From assembly GCA_021822115.1 (NCBI GenBank), contig JAJZSA010000001.1, forward strand, positions 1-64,000: a DNA stretch of 64,000 bases. Reading direction: 5' to 3'. A program made the position numbers and the translations under genes. Positions within the stretch are counted from its first letter, which is position 1. The number at the start of each line of letters is the position of its first letter. This document shows, in pieces, positions 50,124 through 59,566 of this stretch. This stretch comes from Pseudomonadota bacterium. Its GTDB lineage: Bacteria > Pseudomonadota > Gammaproteobacteria > Burkholderiales > Gallionellaceae. Under the pieces are notes generated by a model. That model was given only the letters and a program-made list of their open reading frames with translations. It had not been told where the DNA came from and ran no database searches.

Positions 50124-51026
50124 ATGGCTTCTGAAGCAACTTATGCTCAACTTGCCAGTGCCGCATATCAAGATAATGGACATCCTGTTGGCTGGACTCG
50201 GTTGGATATTCCCCTTGCTTCTGATGCCATTAATTCTGGTTACTATGGGGCAGCCTTTCAAGACAACCTCACAGGCGAAATTGTCATAGCTCATCGTGGT
50301 ACTGAACCAAACAAGATGACAGACTTAAAGGCAGACTTTCAAATGGGGGTGAGTCAGCTTCCAGATCAATATCAATTTGCCCGGAACTTTTATGACCAAG
50401 TAGCCAATGCGAATAAAGGTGCACTAATTTCAACTACAGGACATTCCCTGGGAGGATCATTAGCGCAACTTCTTGCGGCAGAGAAAAATCTGAACGCTGT
50501 TACATTCAACCCATACGGAACTCGGGATTTGATTCCAGCTCTAAATAATTGTTACCCGGGGTTGAATCTTGACCTCAATGCAACCTACAGTAACATTACC
50601 AACCACCAAACCGCATTGGACGGCGTATCCAGATTGCCGGGGAGCAGTCAGCTTGGTGATATGCAAACACATGTGGCACCGAGCGAAGGGCTAGCCGGGT
50701 TTGTGACGGCAATGACGAGAAATCCCGCTTTGGCTGCAGCAACGGCGTTTTATTGGTCGCACTCGATAGATCGTTTTACAAACGAGATTTACGATAATTC
50801 GCTCGCAGGACTAAAAAGGGGACAGATTTATTTCCCTCCACTCCCCTCGCCCGACTTCGGCTCGCACTTTCGCGGCCTACCTGGTCCTCGGCGCTCTATT
50901 CGACGGCCGATGATCTGCGCCACCGCTTCTGCGAATCTCACATTTCCGGTCAATTGCCCGCGCTTTACTGATTCCCCGATCAATTCCCATTCCCCTGACG
51001 GGATTGCCTCTTCTAGGAAGACCTGA
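50124..51026 (+). pseudogene. Class 3-type lipase, C-terminus replaced by a transposase insertion
   Basis: The 300-residue frame encodes an alpha/beta hydrolase. The oxyanion segment IVIAHRGTEPNK (55-64) and the nucleophile elbow TTGHSLGGSLAQLL with S108 are visible, as is GTRDLIPAL. There is no signal peptide. From about residue 230 (nt 50812) the frame enters the opposite strand of the transposase element (GQIYFPPLPSPDF...), so the last 70 residues are not lipase. Whether the catalytic His survives is unclear. The lipase part has low GC. It pairs with the secreted protein upstream. Confidence 0.75.
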
Positions 51027-51550
51027 TACCTAGTGCGCCGTGTTGTTTCGTCGTCACCCAATGCCTTATACATTGGGTCAAGGTCGATCCAATCTTGCCC
51101 GACCCCACCCATGCGGGCGGCGTAGCTCGACCAGCGATATTCTCCGGGATGACCGACCATGCGTGCACGAACAGGATTGAGTTCGATGTATCGACAACAG
51201 GCGAGCAGGTATTGCTCGGTTTGCACCGGACTGGATTTATATCGGCTCTCCCACAGCGTCCCGCTGCGTCCTTCGAGCCGATTGAAGTGACGCGTGGTGC
51301 GCGCAGACAGGGCTTTCATGAATCGCCCCAACTCTGCCACCGATTCTCCCGGTTGCAAAAGCAGGTGTACGTGATTTGTCATCAGGCAATAGGCGTAAAC
51401 GCCGATACCAAAGGTGACCTTCAATTCCTGTAGGTTTTCGAGATAATTCGCACAATCTTCGTCCTGAGCAAAGATCACTTGCCGATTGTGACCACGCTGG
51501 ACGATATGGTGTGGGTATCCCGGCAACACAACTCGACCGACCCGTGGCAT
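50828..51550 (-). mobile_element. REP-associated tyrosine transposase (RAYT), intact
   Basis: This full-length 240-residue Y1 transposase has the start RVVLPGYPHHIVQRGHNRQV, HUH motif CLMTNHVHLLLQPGE, and SGTLWESRYKSSPVQTEQYL. The tyrosine helix CCRYIELNPVRARMV is present, as is the C-terminal RRGPGRPRK. Such single-copy transposases act on REP palindromes. The left edge (GGGGACAGATTTATTTCC, near 50818-50835) interrupts the lipase gene. GC content matches the chromosome, not the lipase. Confidence 0.93.
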
Positions 51551-51623
51551 AAATCACCTCGCCTGGTAGATGCCGGCCCCAACTGTAGCAGATTGAAAAG
51601 TGGAGATGACGCCCGTCCATCGC

Positions 51624-52796
51624 TTAGGGAATATGCGCCCTGCACTCCTCCGATGCCATATGGCGCGCCATCCAAAGCAGCAGGATCAATCCGCAGAAAG
51701 CCATCACCGCACTCCCCGCATAAAGCACATATGGCCCCCAATGCTGCCAGATCGGCCCGCTGGCCAATCCACCCAGCACACCGCCCGCGCCATAGGTCAC
51801 ACTGCCGAACAGGGCCTGCCCCCTGGACTGGTGCCGCCCCTGGAAGTATTCATGCACCAACCCGACCGATGCAGCATGGAAGGAACCGAAGGTGAAGGCA
51901 TGCAACAGCTGTGCGAACAGCAGCAACACGAGCACATCCACCGTCCCGCCGATCAGCGTGAAACGCACAATCGCCGCAGCGAAGCTGAAGATCAGGATGC
52001 GCACGAAACCGAAACGGCGCACCAGCGACGGCATCAGGAAGAACACCGCGATCTCGCAGATCACCCCCAGCGCCCACAACATGCCGACCGCACTCTTGGC
52101 ATAGCCATGCTCGACCAGGTAGATGGAGAAGAAGGTGTAATACGGGCCGTGCGCCACCGCCATCAGGAAGCAGGCGCCGAACAGGGCCAGCACCTTGGGC
52201 TGCATGACGATGCTGCGGATGGGCTGATGGTCGGTATGGTGCGCCAGCACCTCGGTCCTGGGGATCTGGCGCGCGAACACCAGGATGCCCAGCTCGCACA
52301 CCAGCCCGGCCCACAGCAACCAGTAGATGGCGATATGGTCGAAGGCGTAGCCCAAGCCGAGCACACTGACGATGAAACCGATGGAGCCCCAGGAGCGCAA
52401 GCGGCCGTAATGCGCCGTGTTCTTGCCCAGCCAGGTCAGCGTAGTCGCTTCCACCAGCGGCATCGAGGCGCTCCAGAAGAAGCTCATCAACAACAGTACT
52501 GCGAACAATCCCCAGAAGCTCTCGGTGACGAATACTCCCAGATAGAACAAGGCACTGAGTCCGGCGGCGGCCACCACCACTTCCTTGCGCTTGCCGGTAT
52601 GGTCGGCCAGCCAGCCCCACAGGCCGGGCGCCGCCATGCGCATCACCGGTTGCAGGGACATCAGGATCGCGATGTCGATGGCGTCGAAATGCAGCGACTT
52701 GAGATACAGGCTCCAGTAGGGCGAGAACATCCCCACGAAAGCGAAATAGAAGAAATAGAAGCCGGCGATGCGCCAGTGATAGTTGCGGTCGGTCAT
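51624..52796 (-). CDS. MFS transporter, HcaT/PP-transporter-like
   Basis: This 390-residue protein has 12 membrane helices. The start [20 protein letters not shown], the segment [20 protein letters not shown] and the cytoplasmic ADHTGKRKE loop fit the MFS_1-like family that includes 3-phenylpropionate transporter HcaT. The substrate cannot be told. The ATG at 52796 is chosen because upstream codons cross the grpE heat-shock promoter. It is divergent from grpE and abuts the islet on its other side. Confidence 0.85.
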   Translation of the reverse strand: MTDRNYHWRIAGFYFFYFAFVGMFSPYWSLYLKSLHFDAIDIAILMSLQPVMRMAAPGLWGWLADHTGKRKEVVVAAAGLSALFYLGVFVTESFWGLFAVLLLMSFFWSASMPLVEATTLTWLGKNTAHYGRLRSWGSIGFIVSVLGLGYAFDHIAIYWLLWAGLVCELGILVFARQIPRTEVLAHHTDHQPIRSIVMQPKVLALFGACFLMAVAHGPYYTFFSIYLVEHGYAKSAVGMLWALGVICEIAVFFLMPSLVRRFGFVRILIFSFAAAIVRFTLIGGTVDVLVLLLFAQLLHAFTFGSFHAASVGLVHEYFQGRHQSRGQALFGSVTYGAGGVLGGLASGPIWQHWGPYVLYAGSAVMAFCGLILLLWMARHMASEECRAHIP

Positions 52797-52852
52797 GATC
52801 GAGGAGCGGGAGCGGCGCGCATTATCCCACCGAAAAAATTTTCCTGCCGCCC

Positions 52853-52880
52853 CTTGAAATCGCAAAGCACGCCCCCATCA
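52853..52880 (+). promoter_or_regulatory. Sigma-32 (RpoH) promoter of grpE
   Basis: CTTGAAA (52853-52859) and CCCCATCA (52873-52880) are 13 bases apart, which matches the RpoH consensus closely. The start of grpE is 28 bases downstream. Confidence 0.85.
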
Positions 52881-52907
52881 AGCGCCAATCGCCAACAGGA
52901 GATGCAC

Positions 52908-53444
52908 ATGGAACAGAACGAGAACAAGCCCCAGACCGAGCAACAGGAAACCGTCGCGACGCCCGACAGCACAGCCACCGACAAGATGCCCAGCATGGAA
53001 GAGATGTTGCAGGAAGCCGAACGCAAGGCACAGGAGCACTACGACGCCTGGATGTACGCCAAGGCCGAAGGCGAGAACATCCGCCGCCGCGCCGCCGAGG
53101 ATGTGAGCAAGGCACAGAAGTTCGCCGTGGAGCGTTTCTCCGGCGAACTGCTGGCGGTGATGGACAGCCTGCAAGCCGGCCTGGCCGTGCAGACCGAGAA
53201 CGTGGAGAGCTTCAAGAGCGGCATGGAGCTGACGCTGAAGCAACTCGCCAGCGTGTTCGAGAAATTCCACATCCAGGAAGTGAATCCGGTGGGTGAGAAG
53301 ATGGATCCCAACAAGCACCAGGCCATCGGCATGGTGGAAAGCGACCAGCCGGCCAACACCGTGATCAACGTGATGCAAAAGGGCTACACCCTGCACGACC
53401 GCGTGCTGCGTCCGGCACTGGTGATGGTGAGCAAAGGCAAATGA
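52908..53444 (+). CDS. grpE: Nucleotide exchange factor GrpE
   Basis: This 178-residue co-chaperone releases ADP from DnaK. It has an acidic/Gln-rich start, a long coiled-coil helix ([20 protein letters not shown] onward), and a C-terminal beta domain with [25 protein letters not shown] at 7-base spacing selects ATG 52908 over ATG 52902. It leads the grpE-dnaK-dnaJ cluster. Confidence 0.97.
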   Translation: MEQNENKPQTEQQETVATPDSTATDKMPSMEEMLQEAERKAQEHYDAWMYAKAEGENIRRRAAEDVSKAQKFAVERFSGELLAVMDSLQAGLAVQTENVESFKSGMELTLKQLASVFEKFHIQEVNPVGEKMDPNKHQAIGMVESDQPANTVINVMQKGYTLHDRVLRPALVMVSKGK

Positions 53445-53446
53445 CA

Positions 53447-53474
53447 CTTGAAATCGCTGCCCGGCGCCCCACTT
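53447..53474 (+). promoter_or_regulatory. Second sigma-32 promoter, upstream of dnaK
   Basis: CTTGAAA (53447-53453) and CCCCACTT (53467-53474) have the same 13-base spacing as the grpE promoter. It begins 3 bases after the grpE stop and gives a leader of about 50 bases. Confidence 0.8.
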
Positions 53475-53534
53475 TATGCGGCAAGGCAGCAACGGCATTC
53501 CAATATTACGTTTTGAACTGAAAGGAAAGACATC

Positions 53535-55460
53535 ATGGCAAAGATCATCGGTATCGACCTGGGCACCACCAACTCCTGCGTCGCAGTCATGGAAGGCGGC
53601 AAGCCCAAAGTGATCGAGAACGCGGAAGGCGCACGCACCACCCCCTCCATCATCGCCTACATGGAAGACGGCGAAGTGCTGGTAGGCGCGCCTGCCAAGC
53701 GTCAGGCCGTGACCAATCCCCAGAACACCCTGTACGGTGTGAAGCGCCTGATCGGCCGTCGCTTCGAAGAGCCGATGGTGAAGAAGGACATCGACATGGT
53801 GCCCTACGGGATCGTCAAGGCGAAGAACGGCGACGCCTGGGTGAAGGTGCGCGACAAGGAGATCGCACCGCCGGAAGTCTCCGCGCAAGTGCTGATGAAG
53901 ATGAAGAAGACCGCCGAAGACTACCTGGGCGAACCGGTCACCGAGGCCGTCATCACCGTGCCCGCCTACTTCAACGACTCGCAGCGCCAGGCCACCAAGG
54001 ATGCCGGCCGCATCGCCGGCCTGGAAGTGAAGCGCATCATCAACGAGCCGACTGCGGCTGCGCTGGCCTTCGGCCTGGACAAGCAGGAAGGCGACCGCAA
54101 GATCGCGGTGTATGACCTCGGCGGCGGCACGTTCGACATCTCCATCATCGACATCGCCGAGATCGACGGCGAGCACCAGTTCGAAGTGCTGTCCACCAAC
54201 GGCGACACCTTCCTCGGCGGCGAAGACTTCGACCTGCGCGTGATCGACTTCCTGATCGAAGAGTTCAAGAAGGAGAACGGCATCGACCTGAAGAAGGACA
54301 TGCTGGCCCTGCAACGCCTGAAGGATGCTGCGGAAAAAGCCAAGATCGAGCTGTCTTCCGCACAGCAGACCGAGGTCAACCTGCCCTACATCACCGCTGA
54401 TGCCACCGGTCCCAAGCACCTGCTGGTGAAGATCACCCGCGCCAAGCTGGAAAGCCTGGTGGAAGACCTGATCGCGCGCACCATCGAACCGTGCAAGATC
54501 GCCATGAAGGACGCCGGCGTGTCGGCTGCCGACATCGCCGACGTGATCCTGGTCGGCGGCCAGACCCGCATGCCCAAGGTGCAGGAGAAGGTGAGGGAGT
54601 TCTTCGGCAAGGACCCGCGCAAGGACGTGAACCCGGACGAAGCCGTGGCCGTCGGCGCCTGTATCCAGGGCGGCGTGCTGCAAGGTGAAGTGAAGGACGT
54701 ACTGCTGCTGGACGTGACCCCGTTGTCTCTGGGTATCGAGACCATGGGCGGCGTGATGACCAAGCTCATCAAGAAGAACACCACCATCCCGACCAAGGCG
54801 TCGCAAGTGTTCTCCACCGCCGACGACAACCAGTCCGCCGTGACCATCCATGTGCTGCAAGGCGAACGCGACATGGCTTCCGGCAACAAGAGCCTGGGCC
54901 AGTTCAACCTGTCCGACATCCCGCCGGCACCGCGCGGCATGCCGCAGATCGAGGTGACCTTCAACATCGACGCCAACGGCATCCTGCATGTGAGCGCCAA
55001 GGACAAGGCCACCAGCAAGGAAGCCAACATCACCATCAAGGCCAGCTCCGGCCTGTCCGAGGAAGAGATCGAGCGCATGGTGGCGGATGCCGAGGCCCAC
55101 GCCGATGAAGACAAGAAGGCGATGGAACTGGTGACCGCGCGCAACCAGCTGGACGCGCTGATCCACACCACCAACAAGTCGATGAAGGACTACGGCGAGC
55201 AGCTGTCCGCTGACGAGAAGTCCGCCGTCGAGAAGGCATTGAAGGAAGCCGAAGAAGTGGTCAAGGGCGACGACAAGGACGCCATCGAAGCCAAGGCCGA
55301 AGCACTGGCACAGGCCGCACAGAAGCTGGGCGAGAAGATGTACGCCGCCGAGCAGGCCAAGACCCAGGCCGCTGGCGGTGCGCAGCCGGAAGGCGGCGCC
55401 AAGGCGGACGATGCCGACGTGGTGGATGCCGAATTCACCGAAGTGAAGGACAAGAAGTAA
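53535..55460 (+). CDS. dnaK: Chaperone DnaK (Hsp70)
   Basis: This 641-residue Hsp70 has the ATPase domain ([20 protein letters not shown] at the start, [14 protein letters not shown] near 195, [11 protein letters not shown] near 340), the linker [15 protein letters not shown], the substrate-binding beta domain and the helical lid. It ends [17 protein letters not shown], close to the EEVKDKK-type tail. AAAGGAAAG precedes the ATG. Confidence 0.99.
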   Translation: MAKIIGIDLGTTNSCVAVMEGGKPKVIENAEGARTTPSIIAYMEDGEVLVGAPAKRQAVTNPQNTLYGVKRLIGRRFEEPMVKKDIDMVPYGIVKAKNGDAWVKVRDKEIAPPEVSAQVLMKMKKTAEDYLGEPVTEAVITVPAYFNDSQRQATKDAGRIAGLEVKRIINEPTAAALAFGLDKQEGDRKIAVYDLGGGTFDISIIDIAEIDGEHQFEVLSTNGDTFLGGEDFDLRVIDFLIEEFKKENGIDLKKDMLALQRLKDAAEKAKIELSSAQQTEVNLPYITADATGPKHLLVKITRAKLESLVEDLIARTIEPCKIAMKDAGVSAADIADVILVGGQTRMPKVQEKVREFFGKDPRKDVNPDEAVAVGACIQGGVLQGEVKDVLLLDVTPLSLGIETMGGVMTKLIKKNTTIPTKASQVFSTADDNQSAVTIHVLQGERDMASGNKSLGQFNLSDIPPAPRGMPQIEVTFNIDANGILHVSAKDKATSKEANITIKASSGLSEEEIERMVADAEAHADEDKKAMELVTARNQLDALIHTTNKSMKDYGEQLSADEKSAVEKALKEAEEVVKGDDKDAIEAKAEALAQAAQKLGEKMYAAEQAKTQAAGGAQPEGGAKADDADVVDAEFTEVKDKK

Positions 55461-55542
55461 AAAACCTTTTAGCCACAGAGCACACAGAGAACTCGGCAGG
55501 TGTAACAACTTTCTCTGTGGCCTCTGTGGCAAAAAAGGTTTT
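55461..55542 (+). terminator. Long inverted repeat after dnaK, likely terminator or attenuator
   Basis: The arms 55461-55491 and 55511-55542 are nearly perfect complements of about 31 bases, with a 19-base loop. They begin directly after the dnaK stop and carry the GCCACAGAG...CTCTGTGGC motif familiar from many environmental genomes. The right arm ends in AAAAAAGGTTTT with T-rich sequence after it. It may reduce dnaJ expression relative to dnaK. Confidence 0.7.
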
Positions 55543-55562
55543 ATTGTTTTGCAGTGATCAAC

Positions 55563-55589
55563 GATGGGTTTCGCAGTGCGAAACCCATC
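55563..55589 (+). repeat. REP-like palindrome upstream of dnaJ
   Basis: A perfect 12-bp stem GATGGGTTTCGC / GCGAAACCCATC with a 3-base loop is followed by CTAC. It has the form of the common GTAGGATGGGTTTCGC-type extragenic palindrome. It lies 22 bases before the dnaJ ATG. Confidence 0.75.
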
Positions 55590-55611
55590 CTACATTCAGC
55601 GGTAACTGAAC

Positions 55612-56745
55612 ATGTCCAAAAAAGACTACTACGAAGTCCTCGGCGTCAACCGCGACGCATCGGAGGAAGACATCAAGAAGGCCTACCGCAAACTGGCCAT
55701 GAAGTACCACCCCGACCGCAATCCGGACAATCCGAAGGCCGAGGAAAACTTCAAGGAAGCCAAGGAAGCCTACGAGACGTTGTCCGACGGCCAGAAACGC
55801 GCCGCTTATGACCAATATGGTCATGCCGCCTTCGAAGCGGGCGGCATGGGCGGCGGCAACCCCTTCGGTGGCGGATTCGGCGGCGGTGCCGGCGGTTTCG
55901 ATTTCGGCGACATCTTCGGCGACATCTTCGGCGGCGGGCGTGGCGGACGTTCGCAAGCGCATCGTGGTGCGGACCTGCGCTACAACCTGGAGATCACGCT
56001 GGAGGAAGCCGCGCGCGGCGCCGAGAAACAGATCCGCTTCCCGGTGATGGACGAGTGCGAGACCTGCGAAGGCTCCGGTGCCAAACCCGGCACCAGCGCC
56101 ACCACCTGTACCACCTGCGGCGGTCACGGCCAGGTGCGCATGCAGCAGGGCTTCTTCTCGGTGCAACAGACCTGCCCGCGCTGCCACGGCAGCGGCAAAC
56201 AGATCAGTTCACCGTGCAAGGATTGCCACGGCAGCGGTCGCGTGAAGAAGCAGAAGACGCTGGAGATCAAGATCCCGGCCGGCATCGACAGCGGCATGCG
56301 CCTGCGCCACAGCGGCCAGGGCGAAGCCGGTTCGCACGGCGCGCCGCATGGCGATCTGTACGTGGAGATCCACATCAAGCCGCACAGCGTGTTCGAACGC
56401 AACGGCGACGACCTGCATTGCGAGATGCCGATCAGCTTCGCCACCGCAGCACTGGGCGGCGAGATCGAGATCCCCACGCTGGACGGCAGTGCGCGCATCA
56501 AGATCCCGGCGGAGACACAGAGCGGCAAGATCTTCCGTCTGCGCGGCAAGGGCATCAAGGGCATGCGCACGCACGAGCATGGCGACCTGCATTGCCATGT
56601 GATCGTGGAGACACCATCCAACCTGACCGAGCGCCAGAAGGAGTTGCTGCGCGAGTTCGAGGAGATCAGCCAGCAGGATCACGGACGCCACAACCCGCGC
56701 GCCAAATCCTGGATGAGCAAGGTCAAGGAATTCTTCGGACAATAA
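55612..56745 (+). CDS. dnaJ: Chaperone DnaJ (Hsp40)
   Basis: This 377-residue type I Hsp40 has a J domain (residues 1-70) with the HPDRNPDN loop and a Gly/Phe region (75-115). Four CxxCxGxG zinc repeats follow ([36 protein letters not shown]), then the C-terminal client domain. It stimulates DnaK ATPase. A weak AGCGGTAACTGAAC leader suggests modest initiation. Confidence 0.98.
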   Translation: MSKKDYYEVLGVNRDASEEDIKKAYRKLAMKYHPDRNPDNPKAEENFKEAKEAYETLSDGQKRAAYDQYGHAAFEAGGMGGGNPFGGGFGGGAGGFDFGDIFGDIFGGGRGGRSQAHRGADLRYNLEITLEEAARGAEKQIRFPVMDECETCEGSGAKPGTSATTCTTCGGHGQVRMQQGFFSVQQTCPRCHGSGKQISSPCKDCHGSGRVKKQKTLEIKIPAGIDSGMRLRHSGQGEAGSHGAPHGDLYVEIHIKPHSVFERNGDDLHCEMPISFATAALGGEIEIPTLDGSARIKIPAETQSGKIFRLRGKGIKGMRTHEHGDLHCHVIVETPSNLTERQKELLREFEEISQQDHGRHNPRAKSWMSKVKEFFGQ

Positions 56746-56748
56746 GCC

Positions 56749-57189
56749 ATGCGTATCCGCGCCCTCGGCCATGTGGTGCTCAAGGTAAGCGACCTGGAGC
56801 GTTCCGTGGCTTTCTACCGCGACGTGCTGGGCATGAAGGAGGTCGCGCGCCATCAAGGCGTGATGGCCTTCTTCACGCTGGGCGACAACCATCACGACCT
56901 TGGTCTGCTGCAGATCGGCGCCCATCCGCCCGAAGCCGATCCGGGCTGCGTCGGCCTGTACCACGTCGCCTTCAAAGTGGGCGACAGCCTGGACGAACTG
57001 CGTGCCTGCAAGGCGCACCTGGAAGCGCACCATGTCACCATCTTCGGCATGAGCGACCATGGCGTGAGCCAATCGTTGTACATCCAGGATCCGGACGGCA
57101 TCGAGATCGAGCTGTACGTCGATGCCGATCCTGCCTTGTGGCGCGACGACCCGGGCGCCATACTCACCACCCGCCGCCTGCAACTCTGA
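56749..57189 (+). CDS. VOC-family (glyoxalase/dioxygenase-fold) protein
   Basis: This 146-residue protein has two beta-alpha-beta-beta-beta modules. LGHVVLKVSDLERSVAFYRD holds the first His ligand, GLYHVAFKVGD the second, and DPDGIEIELYVD the Glu. The pattern fits extradiol dioxygenase-like or fosfomycin-resistance-like VOC proteins. The substrate is unknown. It starts 3 bases after dnaJ, so it may be co-expressed. Confidence 0.88.
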   Translation: MRIRALGHVVLKVSDLERSVAFYRDVLGMKEVARHQGVMAFFTLGDNHHDLGLLQIGAHPPEADPGCVGLYHVAFKVGDSLDELRACKAHLEAHHVTIFGMSDHGVSQSLYIQDPDGIEIELYVDADPALWRDDPGAILTTRRLQL

Positions 57190-57256
57190 TCGCCCGCTGC
57201 GCGGCGCTTTGTTTTATGATGCGCCGCGACATCAACCAGACTTGCGGAGCCGCTCC

Positions 57257-57826
57257 ATGACTTCCACCCTGCTGCTACTCGGCGTCAGCCTCGTATCCCT
57301 CATCTACGGCATCACCCTGTACAACCATCTGGTCCAGCTCAAGCATGCCGTCAGCAAGGCCTGGGCCAACATCGACGTCGCACTCAAACAGCGTCACGAC
57401 GAACTGCCGAAACTGGTCGAGGTGTGCAAACAGTACAAACAGTTCGAGCAAAAGACCCTGCAACGCGTGATCGAGGCGCGCTCGCAGGTACAGTCGGCAC
57501 GCGAAGGCCAGGACATCGCCGCACTGGGCCAAGCAGAAGGCCTGCTGCGCCGTGGCCTGGGCCGGTTGTTCGCGGTGGCCGAGGCCTACCCCGAGCTGAA
57601 GAGCAACGAGCATTTCATGCAGTTGCAGACCCGCATCAGCGGTCTGGAGAACACCATCGCCGACCGCCGCGAGCTGTACAACGAGTCGGTCAACCTCTAC
57701 AACGTGGGCATCGAACAGTTCCCGGCCGTGCTGATCGCCAACATGTTCGCCTATCAACCGAAGCCGCTGCTAGAATTCGCCGCCGCCGAGAAGGCCGACG
57801 TGGATATCAAGAAGCTGTTCGACTAG
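57257..57826 (+). CDS. LemA family protein
   Basis: This 189-residue protein has one N-terminal membrane helix (residues 3-22) and a four-helix LemA fold: YNHLVQLKHAVSKAWANIDV and LKQRHDELPKLVEVCKQY, then IADRRELYNESVNLYNVGIE. LemA proteins are membrane-anchored, with no settled function. The gene is followed by a small outer-membrane barrel gene and a GIDE-domain gene. LemA/GIDE neighbours occur in other bacteria as far as I recall, so a joint membrane role is likely. Confidence 0.9.
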   Translation: MTSTLLLLGVSLVSLIYGITLYNHLVQLKHAVSKAWANIDVALKQRHDELPKLVEVCKQYKQFEQKTLQRVIEARSQVQSAREGQDIAALGQAEGLLRRGLGRLFAVAEAYPELKSNEHFMQLQTRISGLENTIADRRELYNESVNLYNVGIEQFPAVLIANMFAYQPKPLLEFAAAEKADVDIKKLFD

Positions 57827-57918
57827 GAACCAAATCCACGCGGCGCACTCTCACTGCCGCCCGCAGCGGAAACTTGTGTTTGCGGACAACCTATCTCATC
57901 ACTGAAGGGAAGCGAAAA

Positions 57919-58635
57919 ATGAAGAAACTGCTCGTACTGACCTGTGCGCTGGGCATCGCCCAACCGGCCCTGGCTGGCAACATCAATCTGAGCAACCTCA
58001 CCGGCGGCCAGGCAGCCTTCCGCAACGTCTCCGAAGACCTCGGCTCGGCGCTGAGCTACAAGGGCGTGGTACCTGCCGAATCGCTGGGCGTCACCGGCTT
58101 CGACTTCGGCCTGGAAGTGACCCAGACCAACCTGGCCAAGAGCGCTACCCTCTGGAAAAACCTGTCCGGTAACGACATCAGCAACCTGTACGTACCCAAG
58201 CTGCACGTGACCAAGGGCCTGCCGCTGAACATCGACATCGGCGCCTTCTACTCCGCCGTGCCCACCACCGACATCAAGCTGTACGGCGGTGAGCTGCGCT
58301 GGGCCTTCATCGAAGGCGGCGTGGCCATGCCGGCCGTGGCCGTGCGCGGTGCGCTGACCAAGTTGTCCGGCGTGAACCAGCTGGCGCTGGACACCAAGAG
58401 CGTGGACGTATCCATCTCCAAGGGCTTCGCCATGTTCACCCCGTATGCCGGCGTCGGCCAAGTGTGGACCAACAGCACGCCGGATGCCGCCACCGGCTTC
58501 ACTGCGGAAAGCTTCACGCAAAGCAAGGTGTTCGCGGGCGCCAACCTCAACTTCGGCCTGACCAACCTGGCCGTCGAGTTCGACAAGACCGGCTCCGCGC
58601 AGTCCACCAGCCTGAAACTGGGATTCCGCTTCTGA
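57919..58635 (+). CDS. Small outer-membrane beta-barrel protein
   Basis: This 238-residue protein has a clear signal peptide (MKKLLVLTCALGIAQPALA). The mature part is made of alternating beta strands and ends in Phe (SLKLGFRF), the outer-membrane insertion signal. The strand pattern suggests 8-12 strands. No named family is recognised. It has its own AAGGGAAGCG ribosome-binding site after a 92-base gap from lemA. Confidence 0.75.
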   Translation: MKKLLVLTCALGIAQPALAGNINLSNLTGGQAAFRNVSEDLGSALSYKGVVPAESLGVTGFDFGLEVTQTNLAKSATLWKNLSGNDISNLYVPKLHVTKGLPLNIDIGAFYSAVPTTDIKLYGGELRWAFIEGGVAMPAVAVRGALTKLSGVNQLALDTKSVDVSISKGFAMFTPYAGVGQVWTNSTPDAATGFTAESFTQSKVFAGANLNFGLTNLAVEFDKTGSAQSTSLKLGFRF

Positions 58636-58666
58636 TGCGGGCAGCGTCGTCGCAAGGAGGATGGCG

Positions 58667-59566
58667 ATGCTGAACTCCCTGCGACGACAATACGCGCAAC
58701 TCATCACTTCCGGCGGACAGCTCGCATTGCTGTTCGCCGGTTTTCATTTGGGCAGCCGCGACGGCTGGCTGTGGAGCCTGTCCGGCGTCGCCCTGCTCAG
58801 TCTGCTGGCCTGGTATTCCACACTGCACCGCTACCGCATGATCAGCGGCACCCCCACCTCGCGCATCGCCTCGGCGGCGCAAGGCTATGTGGAACTGGTA
58901 GGCCGCGCACAAGCGCACGGCGCACCCATCCTCGGCAAATTCTCGCTGCTGCCCTGCCTCTGGTATCGCTACCAGCTGGAGCGCAAGAACCACAAGAACC
59001 AATGGCGCACCGAAGCCAGCGGCGAGAGCGAAGCGCCGTTCTGCCTCGACGATGGCAGCGGACTATGCGTGATCGACCCGCGCGGCGCCGAGATCGTCAC
59101 CCGTCACAAGGACACCTGGCAGGTCGGTGACCAGCGCTACACCGAATGGAAACTGATCCAGCAGGACCCGCTGTATGCCCTGGGCGAGTTCCGCACCATG
59201 GGCGGCAGCAACGACCCGGTCACCCACAACGAGCTGGTGAAACAGGTGATCGCGGAATGGAAGGCGGAGCAGGCGGAACTGCTGCGCCGCTTCGACCTGG
59301 ATGGCAGCGGCCATCTGGATATCGACGAATGGATGCTGGCACGGCAGGCCGCACGACGCGAAGCGGGTAAACGGCTGAGCGCCGCACGTGCCGCCCCGGA
59401 TGTGCATTTCCTGCGCCTGCCGCTGGATGGCCGCCTGTTCCTGCTCGGCAATCTGTCGCCGGAACGCATGGCGCGTCGCTATGCCTTGTGGACCTGGGGC
59501 AACCTGGCGCTGTTCTTCGGCGCGCTGGGCGGCATCGCCTGGGTGCTCAATGGCTATACCTTCTGA
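58667..59566 (+). CDS. GIDE-domain membrane protein with an EF-hand
   Basis: The protein has 299 residues. Two N-terminal hydrophobic segments (about 17-50) are followed by a GIDE/BAM-type domain (GYVELVGRAQAHGAPILGKF, PCLWYRYQLERK, FCLDDGSGLCVIDPRGAEIV). This part resembles MULAN/GIDE proteins, but no RING finger is present. Next comes a canonical EF-hand loop DLDGSGHLDIDE near residues 209-220. The C-terminal GRLFLLGNLSPERMARRY and a final membrane helix end the protein. Calcium control is inferred from the EF-hand. GGAGG spacing favours ATG 58667 over 58661. Its stop touches that of the ankyrin gene. Confidence 0.75.
   Translation: MLNSLRRQYAQLITSGGQLALLFAGFHLGSRDGWLWSLSGVALLSLLAWYSTLHRYRMISGTPTSRIASAAQGYVELVGRAQAHGAPILGKFSLLPCLWYRYQLERKNHKNQWRTEASGESEAPFCLDDGSGLCVIDPRGAEIVTRHKDTWQVGDQRYTEWKLIQQDPLYALGEFRTMGGSNDPVTHNELVKQVIAEWKAEQAELLRRFDLDGSGHLDIDEWMLARQAARREAGKRLSAARAAPDVHFLRLPLDGRLFLLGNLSPERMARRYALWTWGNLALFFGALGGIAWVLNGYTF

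Noticed and set aside
49000..50124. A complete type VI or type I secretion locus around the lipase
   Set aside because: Only an HlyD remnant and the two small genes are present. No ABC exporter, TolC, VgrG, Hcp or PAAR gene is seen.
52878..55532. 884-residue frame antisense to grpE and dnaK
   Set aside because: It is a shadow frame opposite two highly conserved chaperone genes.
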